From: DATMNR01 sp963702765 | GTDB lineage: Bacteria; Chloroflexota; Ktedonobacteria; Ktedonobacterales; Ktedonobacteraceae | Reading direction: 5' to 3' | Assembly: GCA_963702765.1 (NCBI GenBank) | Contig: CAVPEB010000008.1 | Location: 1 to 64,000, forward strand | DNA length: 64,000 bases | In this document: positions 57,387 through 64,000 of the stretch, in pieces | Position numbering within the stretch: the stretch's first letter is position 1 | Layout: the number at the start of each line of letters is the position of its first letter | Position numbers and translations under genes: made by a program | The notes under the pieces: generated by a model | What the model was told of the DNA's origin: nothing | Seen by the model: only the letters and a program-made list of their open reading frames with translations | Databases searched by the model: none

Positions 57387-58157
57387 ATGAAACTCGCGTG
57401 TGGAATAGAGTATGATGGCACCGACTATCACGGCTTTCAACGCCAATCGCGTGGTCATGGGCCAACGATACAGGGAACCTTAGAAGAGGCGATTGAGCAT
57501 ATCTCTGGCAAGATGTCTGTTGTGTTTGGCGCTGGACGCACAGATGCAGGGGTACATGCAAGCGGGCAGGTGATTCACTTTAGCTCGGAAGCAAAATTGA
57601 CTTCGCATGAATGGATGAAAGCTATCAACGCAACCTTACCCAGGTCGGTAGCTGTGCAGTGGACAAAAGAAGTAACTGATGGCTTTCATGCACGGTACAG
57701 TGCGAAGAGTCGCTCTTATCGGTATACGATTTGGAACGATGAGGCACCGTCACCGTTGAAGGCAAGATATAGTTACCATTGGCCTCATCCGCTAGCGGTT
57801 GACTTGATGAATCAAGCATGCCAGCTACTATTGGGGCGCAAGGAATTTGGAGCTTTTGGGCGCAGTCCTGATGCAACGAACCCGTTGAAATTAGGGCCGC
57901 ATTCCAGTATTCGTACGATGCTTGAGGCGGGTTGCAAGCGTCAAGATGCACTTATGTATTGTGATTTTACCGCGGACGCCTTCCTTACGGGGATGGTTCG
58001 CAGGATTGTTGGAACGCTGTTGCTCGTAGGGCAGAGACGACTGAGTCTCGACGAATTTGACACTATCGTGCAACGTGCTGAAAAGACGCATCCCGGTTCG
58101 GCAGCTCCACCGCATGGGCTTTGCCTGGTACGGGTTACGTATCCTGAAGATTTTTGA
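57387..58157 (+). CDS. truA: tRNA pseudouridine(38-40) synthase TruA
   Basis: 256 residues from the ATG at 57387: CGIEYDGTDYHGFQRQSRGH, the catalytic aspartate in GAGRTDAGVHASGQVIHF, YSAKSRSYRYTIWND, DFTADAFLTGMVRRIVGTLL. Modifies the tRNA anticodon stem. truA next to rplQ, rplM and rpsI is a common arrangement. A TTG three codons up is an alternative; neither start has a strong site. Confidence 0.95.
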   Translation: MKLACGIEYDGTDYHGFQRQSRGHGPTIQGTLEEAIEHISGKMSVVFGAGRTDAGVHASGQVIHFSSEAKLTSHEWMKAINATLPRSVAVQWTKEVTDGFHARYSAKSRSYRYTIWNDEAPSPLKARYSYHWPHPLAVDLMNQACQLLLGRKEFGAFGRSPDATNPLKLGPHSSIRTMLEAGCKRQDALMYCDFTADAFLTGMVRRIVGTLLLVGQRRLSLDEFDTIVQRAEKTHPGSAAPPHGLCLVRVTYPEDF

Positions 58158-58182
58158 CAAGCAAAAGAGGGCAGAACAAACC

Positions 58183-58665
58183 ATGATGAAGACGTATAGT
58201 GCCAAGGCTGCCGATCTGGTACCTCAGTGGTATGTTATTGATGCTGAGGGGCAGGTATTAGGTCGCCTGGCTTCACAAATCGCGCAGATTTTGCGAGGTA
58301 AGCATAAGCCAACATTCACGCCGCACTTACAGAGTGGCGATTTTGTGGTTGTAATAAATGCTGATAAGATTGCTGTAACAGGTCGGCGCATGGATCAAAA
58401 GATCTATTATCGCCATAGCCAGTATCCTGGTGGCCTGAAGAAGACAACATTGCGACAGACGCTAACAGGAAAATATCCTGAGCGTGCTTTGCAGCATGCT
58501 GTAAAGGGTATGGTGATGCATAACAGGCTTGGAGCGGATATTATGTCTCACCTCAAAATTTATGCGGGTCCAACACATCCGCATCAAGCACAGAAGCCAA
58601 TTCCCTGGACAGGCCCAGAATCATTGTTGAAACAACAGCCAGAAAAAGCTGTACAAGCAGAGTAA
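58183..58665 (+). CDS. rplM: 50S ribosomal protein L13
   Basis: 160 residues from the ATG at 58183 (or the next codon, also ATG): QWYVIDAEGQVLGRLASQIA, LRGKHKPTFTPHLQSGDFVV, VINADKIAVTGRRMDQKIYY, HSQYPGGLKKTTLRQTL, KGMVMHNRLGADIMSHLKIY. An early assembly protein. AGAGGG lies 11 bases upstream. In-frame sequence before it belongs to the truA end. Confidence 0.96.
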   Translation: MMKTYSAKAADLVPQWYVIDAEGQVLGRLASQIAQILRGKHKPTFTPHLQSGDFVVVINADKIAVTGRRMDQKIYYRHSQYPGGLKKTTLRQTLTGKYPERALQHAVKGMVMHNRLGADIMSHLKIYAGPTHPHQAQKPIPWTGPESLLKQQPEKAVQAE

Positions 58666-58687
58666 CTAGAGGAGAGGAGTACCTACC

Positions 58688-59098
58688 TTGGCCGAGACCA
58701 TCAAAGGTGAGTATTACTACGGTATGGGACGGCGCAAGACGGCAGTAGCCCGCGTGCGCCTCTACCCGAATGGTGATGGAAGCATCACCGTCAACGGCAA
58801 AAATAGCCGCCTATATTTTGGGCAGCGAGATGCCATTGCAGCTACTATGACTGCCCCATTGCGCTTGCTCGATATAGACAAAGAGTATACGATGACAGTG
58901 CGAGTTGTTGGTGGCGGTACCAACGGTCAAGCAGGTGCCATTCGTCACGCTGTTGCTCGTGCTCTTGTACGTGTGAATCCAGAATGGAAATCCGCTTTGC
59001 GTAAAGCAGGATACCTGACGCGCGACCCGAGAATGAAGGAGCGCAAGAAACCAGGTTTGAAGCGTGCTCGCAAGGCCCCACAATATACGAAACGTTAA
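58688..59098 (+). CDS. rpsI: 30S ribosomal protein S9
   Basis: TTG start at 58688 behind GAGGAGAGGAG. 136 residues: GMGRRKTAVARVRLYPNGDG, TVNGKNSRLYFG, RVVGGGTNGQAGAIRHAVAR, LTRDPRMKERKKPGLKRARK, ending in the P-site tRNA contact QYTKR. Last gene of the long plus-strand locus; a strong terminator follows. Confidence 0.97.
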   Translation: MAETIKGEYYYGMGRRKTAVARVRLYPNGDGSITVNGKNSRLYFGQRDAIAATMTAPLRLLDIDKEYTMTVRVVGGGTNGQAGAIRHAVARALVRVNPEWKSALRKAGYLTRDPRMKERKKPGLKRARKAPQYTKR

Positions 59099-59118
59099 TA
59101 ATCACCACTATGCAGAAG

Positions 59119-59153
59119 AAAAAGAGAGATGCAATTTTCAGCATCTCTCTTTT
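59119..59153. terminator. Bidirectional terminator between rpsI and ilvE
   Basis: GAGAGATGC (59124-59132) pairs with GCATCTCTC (59141-59149), 8-base loop, flanked by a run of A's before and TTTT after. It can end both the ribosomal operon (plus) and ilvE (minus). Confidence 0.85.
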
Positions 59154-59177
59154 CTTTGTATGTAGTAAGCACAGGTT

Positions 59178-60149
59178 CTAATCAAGTACCTCTGAGCCTG
59201 TACCTGTAGGCTGAGCCACTTGAGACGCCGCTGTGTAGACAGGCATACACCACTGAGTCCGATAGTCGGGAATATGCCCACGCACTACATCGAAGTACAG
59301 TTGTTGCAGTGCTTTGCTGATCGGGCCAATAGTTCCATCCCCGACGGGACGGTGGTCTACTTTGATGACAGGTGCAATTTGTGCTCCCGTGCCACACAGT
59401 AATATTTCATCTGCTATATACAATTCGGTTCGATCAATTTGACGTTCGCGAGTGATTCTGCCAAACTCGCGTCGTGCAAGTTCGATGATTGTATCACGAG
59501 TAATGCCAAGTAGAATATTTTCAGTTGGAGCCGGGGTGACAAATTCATTATTCATCAGTAAGAAAATGTTTTCAGCACTACCCTCAGAAACATTCCCTTC
59601 GTGAGTCAACATGATTGCTTCATCAAAACCGTTCTGCATAGCTTCACTTTTAGCGAAAGCTGAATTGACGTATGATCCAATAATCTTCGCTCTGGCAGGA
59701 ATAGCGTTATCATCGATGCGTCTCCATGTTGAAACGCCGCAATGAAGCCCACTCAGATCGATGTAGTCGCCAAATGGTTCAGATGTAATGATAAGATGAT
59801 CCTCAAGGTTATGGAGGCGCACGCCGACGATCTGATCGCTTTTGTAAGCTGTCGGTCGTATGTAGACATCTTGTCTTTGTCCATTACGCTTAATCAATTC
59901 AATGCTGATATCAATCAATTGCTCGATTGTATAGGGAAGTGAGATTTGTAATATTTTGCATGATTGAAGGAATCTTACATAATGCTCTCGAAGACGGAAT
60001 AAGTAGAGTTGTTGATCTTCATCATTCCAATAGCCACGAATCCCTTCAAAGCAGCCGGTTCCGTAAGAGAACCCGTGGGTACGAACATGAATGACTGCTT
60101 GTTCAGCAGGTATGAATTCGCCGTTCTTAAAAATGACTTTCGCTTCCAT
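59178..60149 (-). CDS. ilvE: Branched-chain amino acid aminotransferase
   Basis: Class IV PLP transaminase for the last step of Val, Leu and Ile synthesis. 323 residues: VIFKNGEFIPAEQAVIHVRT, HGFSYGTGCFEGIRGYW, PTAYKSDQIVGVRL, the PLP lysine in ARAKIIGSYVNSAFAKSEA, VSEGSAENIFLLMNNEFVTP, LLGITRDTIIELARR, CGTGAQIAPVIKVDHRPVGD. The ATG at 60149 gives a family-like N-terminus. A GTG at 60185 in the same frame, right against an AGGAGG, is a possible longer start. Lies after rocF on the same strand. Confidence 0.94.
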   Translation of the reverse strand: MEAKVIFKNGEFIPAEQAVIHVRTHGFSYGTGCFEGIRGYWNDEDQQLYLFRLREHYVRFLQSCKILQISLPYTIEQLIDISIELIKRNGQRQDVYIRPTAYKSDQIVGVRLHNLEDHLIITSEPFGDYIDLSGLHCGVSTWRRIDDNAIPARAKIIGSYVNSAFAKSEAMQNGFDEAIMLTHEGNVSEGSAENIFLLMNNEFVTPAPTENILLGITRDTIIELARREFGRITRERQIDRTELYIADEILLCGTGAQIAPVIKVDHRPVGDGTIGPISKALQQLYFDVVRGHIPDYRTQWCMPVYTAASQVAQPTGTGSEVLD

Positions 60150-60302
60150 TTTATGTTTGGCAAGTAGCAAAAATGTTACTTGCACTCCCTCCTCTTTGTT
60201 TTCTAGAATTTGCTACATATAGAGATTGTTGAAGACTATCTCCTCAATACACATGGTGAGAAAGTAATACGTTGGATCAAACAAATCCAACACACCTTTC
60301 GC

Positions 60303-61196
60303 TTAGATGATTCTCTTACCTAGAGCAGACATGACAAGTTCAACAGCAAGCATCGCTGTGGCGTTTTCGCGATCGAGAATTGGGTTAACTTCAACAACGT
60401 CCATCCCAATGAGATGACCAAATTCAGCGATAAGCTCCATTATCATATGAGCTTCACGGTATGTTAAACCGCCTCGGACAGGTGTACCCACACCTGGCGC
60501 ATGCACTGGATCAAGAGCATCCATATCGAGGCTCAGGTGAATACCATCGCTAGCTTTTCCTGCGAGTGAGAGAGCCTCTTGCATGACATTCGAGATACCA
60601 CGTTTGTCTATATCAGACATAGTAAAGACGTGTACGTGATGTGAACGTAAAAACTCACGCTCACCGCGATCAAGATCACGCGCGCCAACAAGAATAATTT
60701 TTTTGGGATCGAGCTTAGGTGCCCATCCACCAATGTCAGTTAATTGACTATTGCCGATACCAGCAAGTGCAGCCAGAATCATACCGTGAATGTTCCCAGA
60801 TGGAGTTGTTTCCTCAGTATTAAAATCTGCGTGGGCATCTATCCATATTACACTTATATCTTTGTAAACACGGGTAATGCCGGTGATAGATCCAAGAGCG
60901 ATACTATGGTCACCTCCGAGAACAAGGGGGAATTCTTTTGTTTCGAGTGCTGATGTAACGATATCAGCCAACTCTTCGGAGACCTTTAAGATTGGTTCGA
61001 GGTATTTTAAACGGGTATTACCAATGGGCTGACTTTCAGGTTGGGGTACAACGATATTACCAACATCAAGGACCTCGTAACCGAGGCGTAGCAACTGGTC
61101 ATTGAGACCCGCGTAGCGGATAGCGCTGGATCCAATATCGACTCCTCGCCGATCAGCACCTAAATCCATTGGGACGCCAATTACACGGACATGCAT
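60303..61196 (-). CDS. rocF: Arginase
   Basis: Hydrolyses arginine to ornithine and urea with a dinuclear manganese site. 297 residues; ligands in LGGDHSIALGS, WIDAHADFNTEETTPSGNIH and SLDMDALDPVHAPGVGTPV; MDLGADRRGVDIGSSAIRYA at the start is arginase-type rather than agmatinase-type (TSPSGN..H region favours arginine). GAGGAG lies before the ATG, directly next to a small hairpin CTGTTC/GAACAG. Upstream of ilvE on the same strand. Confidence 0.93.
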   Translation of the reverse strand: MHVRVIGVPMDLGADRRGVDIGSSAIRYAGLNDQLLRLGYEVLDVGNIVVPQPESQPIGNTRLKYLEPILKVSEELADIVTSALETKEFPLVLGGDHSIALGSITGITRVYKDISVIWIDAHADFNTEETTPSGNIHGMILAALAGIGNSQLTDIGGWAPKLDPKKIILVGARDLDRGEREFLRSHHVHVFTMSDIDKRGISNVMQEALSLAGKASDGIHLSLDMDALDPVHAPGVGTPVRGGLTYREAHMIMELIAEFGHLIGMDVVEVNPILDRENATAMLAVELVMSALGKRII

Positions 61197-61241
61197 ATTT
61201 GCTCCTCCTGTTCGCCGTTGAACAGAATGTTATCTCACAAT

Positions 61242-61271
61242 ATTATAGACGTACATCTATAGTTTTGTCTA
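61242..61271 (-). promoter_or_regulatory. Promoter of rocF
   Basis: Minus strand: TAGACA (complement of 61266-61271), 18-base spacer, TATAAT (complement of 61242-61247), about 45 bases before the ATG. Confidence 0.6.
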
Positions 61272-61378
61272 TGGCTATGAAAAGTCAATGCGTAATCATG
61301 CTGTAGCCAACTGTGATATGATAAAGCAATCAGGCTTTAAAGATCGGCATCTGTTGCTGATTAAGCAGAAGTATATGG

Positions 61379-61384
61379 TATACT
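61379..61384 (+). promoter_or_regulatory. Extended -10 for the binding-protein gene
   Basis: TGGTATACT gives TG-N-TATACT, 61 bases before the GTG start. TTGCTG at 61354-61359 could be a weak -35 (19-base spacer). Confidence 0.45.
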
Positions 61385-61444
61385 GAAATAACCCTTTCCT
61401 ATAGCTACCTCTCTGGTATTTTTCTTCAGAAAGCGAGGTAATAA

Positions 61445-63094
61445 GTGTATAATCAATTTTCCAAAGAGCGCATGAAGAGGATTCCTATTGGTCTCCTGAT
61501 TCTAAGCTCATTACTGATCATCCTGGCAGCTTGTGGAGGATCTACTACAACTACTCCAACTGCAAGTAAAACGCCGGCACTTGCATCGAACCAGGTGTTA
61601 ACCTTTCCCAATGTCGGCACACGAGATATTGGCGTGCTTGATCCAGCACAAGGACCAGATGCCAACTCGGCTCTTGCTGTTGGTATGATTTATACTGGCC
61701 TGGTGAAATTTGACAAGAATTTGAATGTTGTGCCTGATCAGGCTACCTGGGTAATTTCCCCTAACAACAAAGTGTATACCTTCACACTGAAACAAGGAAT
61801 TACATTTTCCGATGGAACTCCTGTTACAGCGCAAAGTTATGTTTATACATTGACCCGATCGCTTCTTCCAGAAGTAAAATCACCAATAGCACTCTTCTTT
61901 TTAGGTCCAATCCTTGGTTCAGACGATGTGAGTAATGGCAAAACGAAAACGTTGGCAGGGGTAAAGGCAATCGACAATACTACCTTGCAGATCACCTTAA
62001 AGCAACCGACAGCCTATTTCCTCCAAATCATGGCAAACTCGATTGCTTTCCCTCTGAATCAAACAGTTATCAATCAGTATGGACAGGCAGACTGGGTGAA
62101 TCATGCAGCAGGCAGTGCCATCGGCACAGGTCCATTCATGGTAAAAGAGTGGGACCATAATACAAAGATGGTGTTTGTTCCTAATCCACATTGGTATGGT
62201 GGAAAGACGAAGTTGACAGAAGTTGACATGCTTTTTGTCAATGATCCATCGACTGCATTTAAGGCATACCAGGCTGGTCAGTACAATTTTGTATGGAACA
62301 TTGGGCCACAAGATTTAGTGAGTGCAAAAGGAATGCCCGGGTTTGAGAGCGAATCATTGCTACAAACCGATCTGCTTTTCTTTAGCAATAAGATGGCTCC
62401 TTTTAATAATGCTGCTGTACGCCAGGCCTTTGCCTATGCTACAGACAAGCAGGCATTGGCAACAGCGATTTTTAAGGGGTCAGCTATTCCTGCTCCTACT
62501 ATTATCCCCCCAGGCATGCCCGGATATCAACCAAATTATCAGGGGCTGGCATACGATAAGAGTAAAGCGCTTGCAGCTTTACAATCTGCCTATCCGGATG
62601 TCAGTAAAGTTCCACCGATCACGTTCTCGTTCCCCAGTTCGCAGGTATCTACATCTGAGGCAGCCGCCCTGCAACAAATGTGGCAAACTGCGTTAGGGAT
62701 TCAGGTGAAGTTGTTACCTGTAGAGCTGAATGCATATAATACTGAGACCTCTAATCATCAGGTACAATTCGGTTTTACCCAGTGGAGCGCTGATTTTCCA
62801 GACCCGTATGACTGGCTGACATTGAATCTGTTTTCAACAGCCTCAAATAACAGCGGTGACTGGAACAATCCACAGTTTGATCAGCTAGTGACACAAGCCG
62901 AGCAAACGACTGGAGATGCGCGCATCCAACTCTATAACCAGGCTGAACAAATCGCTATCTCCGATGTCGGCTGGTTACCCCTCGACCACCAATCACTATC
63001 AGCGATTATTCCTCCCTGGGTGCAGGGAGTGAGTCTCAATAATACAGGACTCTACTTCGGCGATTGGTCGAATGTGTATCTGTTGCAACACTAA
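61445..63094 (+). CDS. Peptide/oligopeptide ABC transporter substrate-binding lipoprotein
   Basis: Family 5 extracellular solute-binding protein (OppA/DppA group). Signal MKRIPIGLLILSSLLIILAA with lipobox LAAC at about residue 30, followed by a Ser/Thr/Pro linker. Marks: VFTFTLKQGITFSDGTPVTA-type sequence (YTFTLKQGITFSDGTPVTAQ), AGSAIGTGPFMVKEWDHN, NNAAVRQAFAYATDKQALAT, IIPPGMPGYQPN, QFGFTQWSADFPDPYDWLTL, WNNPQFDQLVTQAEQT. 549 residues, normal. GTG start with GAGG six bases upstream; the ATG ten codons on is the alternative. No permease genes are adjacent. Confidence 0.93.
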   Translation: MYNQFSKERMKRIPIGLLILSSLLIILAACGGSTTTTPTASKTPALASNQVLTFPNVGTRDIGVLDPAQGPDANSALAVGMIYTGLVKFDKNLNVVPDQATWVISPNNKVYTFTLKQGITFSDGTPVTAQSYVYTLTRSLLPEVKSPIALFFLGPILGSDDVSNGKTKTLAGVKAIDNTTLQITLKQPTAYFLQIMANSIAFPLNQTVINQYGQADWVNHAAGSAIGTGPFMVKEWDHNTKMVFVPNPHWYGGKTKLTEVDMLFVNDPSTAFKAYQAGQYNFVWNIGPQDLVSAKGMPGFESESLLQTDLLFFSNKMAPFNNAAVRQAFAYATDKQALATAIFKGSAIPAPTIIPPGMPGYQPNYQGLAYDKSKALAALQSAYPDVSKVPPITFSFPSSQVSTSEAAALQQMWQTALGIQVKLLPVELNAYNTETSNHQVQFGFTQWSADFPDPYDWLTLNLFSTASNNSGDWNNPQFDQLVTQAEQTTGDARIQLYNQAEQIAISDVGWLPLDHQSLSAIIPPWVQGVSLNNTGLYFGDWSNVYLLQH

Positions 63095-63115
63095 ATTACA
63101 AGGGGTGTGCTGACC

Positions 63116-63145
63116 TTGAAAGCTCCTCTTGTGAGGTGTTATACT
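63116..63145 (+). promoter_or_regulatory. Promoter of the glutamate dehydrogenase gene
   Basis: TTGAAA (63116-63121), 18-base spacer, TATACT (63140-63145) with an extended TG. The leader to the ATG is about 200 bases. Confidence 0.55.
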
Positions 63146-63167
63146 GAAATTGACAAAACAATTGTAC

Positions 63168-63192
63168 GCCCGCCTGACTTCACCTGGCGGGC
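63168..63192 (+). terminator. GC hairpin in the gdhA leader (attenuator-like, or terminator of the upstream gene)
   Basis: GCCCGCC (63168-63174) and GGCGGGC (63186-63192), 11-base loop, then TTTCGTCT. It can end transcripts of the binding-protein gene; since it lies downstream of the promoter at 63116-63145 it might also attenuate gdhA. Confidence 0.55.
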
Positions 63193-63355
63193 TTTCGTCT
63201 ATGTCTACCGTTTGTTGTGAACACTTTGTGCGTTGCGTCACTGTAAAGCGTTTGTCTAATTGAGTGTACATGAAGTGAAGCGCTGATGCTTCAGTATGCG
63301 TAGCAGCATTTATGGCTTTCGGAACAAGTCATGAGAGACAGGAGGTATTTTTTCT

Positions 63356-64000
63356 ATGGCTATCGATATCGTCAATCCCTATGACATGGCGATTGCGCAG
63401 TTTGACGACGCGGCTGATCGTCTGGGTCTTTCGCAATCAATGCGAGCAATTTTGCGTAAACCCAAACGTGAGTTGATCGTTAATTTCCCGGTGCGGATGG
63501 ACAATGGCGATGTAGAAATGTACACGGGATACCGCGTACAACATAATATCAATCGTGGTCCCGCCAAAGGGGGTATACGCTTCAGCCCCGAAGTTTCGCT
63601 CGATGAGGTGCGTGCGCTAGCGATGTGGATGACCTGGAAGTGTGCGGTAGTTAGTATTCCATTTGGTGGTGCAAAAGGCGGTGTGTTGTGTGACCCTCAT
63701 AAGTTGTCGCGTAGTGAACTTGAGCGATTGAGCCGAAGATATGCCACAGAAATTTCTATTTTGATTGGCCCGGATAGCGATATCCCTGCCCCGGATATGA
63801 ATACCAATCCGCAGATCATGGCCTGGATGATGGACACATTTTCAATGCACAAAGGTTTTTCGATTCCAGCGGTCATTACCGGCAAACCATTAGCTATTGG
63901 TGGAAGTGAAGGTCGTCTAGAAGCAACGGCGCGGGGAGTACAATTTGTCGCGATTGAAGCAATGCGAGATCTGGGAATGCGGCCAGAAGATTCTTCTGTA
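63356..64000 (+). CDS. gdhA: Glutamate dehydrogenase, N-terminal part (runs off the window)
   Basis: Open to the window end (215 codons). Seen: NPYDMAIAQFDDAADRLGLS, the substrate lysines in HNINRGPAKGGIRFSPEVSL and WKCAVVSIPFGGAKGGV, IGPDSDIPAPDMNTNPQIMA, TGKPLAIGGSEGRLEATARG. These define the Glu/Leu/Phe/Val dehydrogenase superfamily; the PVRMDNG start and GG(S)xGR pattern fit hexameric NAD(P) glutamate dehydrogenase. GGAGG lies 10 bases before the ATG. It links ammonia and 2-oxoglutarate to glutamate, in keeping with ilvE and rocF nearby. Confidence 0.92.
   Translation, partial: MAIDIVNPYDMAIAQFDDAADRLGLSQSMRAILRKPKRELIVNFPVRMDNGDVEMYTGYRVQHNINRGPAKGGIRFSPEVSLDEVRALAMWMTWKCAVVSIPFGGAKGGVLCDPHKLSRSELERLSRRYATEISILIGPDSDIPAPDMNTNPQIMAWMMDTFSMHKGFSIPAVITGKPLAIGGSEGRLEATARGVQFVAIEAMRDLGMRPEDSSV

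Overview
The window reads as a chromosomal segment of a Chloroflexota bacterium, most likely of the class Ktedonobacteria. I infer this from the mix of moderate GC, an STAND NTPase joined to a beta-helix, an IscB element, DHA2-type transport and secreted lipoproteins next to a ribosomal-protein superoperon whose proteins carry long lineage-type insertions (L3, L17, L18) and tails (S3, S5, S17, L4). No rRNA, tRNA or marker that fixes a genus is visible, so the assignment is by gene content only.

Layout. 1-2305 is a GC-rich accessory remnant: a frame-broken STAND ATPase that continues into a membrane segment and a beta-helix. 2487-13870 is a minus-strand block: a 23S pseudouridine synthase, a DUF2851 protein, a coiled-coil protein, a RadC-type protein, a secreted protein split by a frameshift, a DHA2 transporter with an extra extracytoplasmic domain, an LppX-like lipoprotein and PcrA/UvrD helicase. 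prs and der follow on the plus strand. A GH3 glycosidase and a zinc alcohol dehydrogenase lie on the minus strand, and an IscB/omega-RNA (HEARO-type) IS element is inserted between the dehydrogenase and what looks like its own promoter. Then come a DUF5666-like anchored protein, ResB, an Rrf2 regulator with cysteine synthase, and a membrane protein.

From about 26.5 kb to 59.1 kb the DNA is a continuous plus-strand expression-machinery locus: rpoB, rpoC, rpsL, rpsG, fusA, tuf, the S10 and spc gene sets, secY, adk, infA, rpmJ, rpsM, rpsK, rpsD, rpoA, rplQ, truA, rplM, rpsI. It ends at a strong bidirectional terminator. Many junctions inside it hold stable RNA structures: the rpoB leader, rpsL-rpsG, rpsG-fusA, tuf-rpsJ, rplN-rplX, rplO-secY, the infA leader, and two copies of one structured element bracketing rpsM-rpsK-rpsD. 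The right flank has ilvE and rocF (minus), an oligopeptide-type binding lipoprotein and the start of glutamate dehydrogenase (plus), which suggests amino-acid and nitrogen handling.

Three otherwise intact genes are broken by one base each: the secreted protein near 7195, iscB near 21176 and fusA near 37634. The fusA break is in a normally essential gene. These are therefore either base errors in the assembly or real events, and reads must decide. The most rewarding observations are the IscB element sitting under a host promoter and the duplicated RNA element around the S13-S11-S4 genes.
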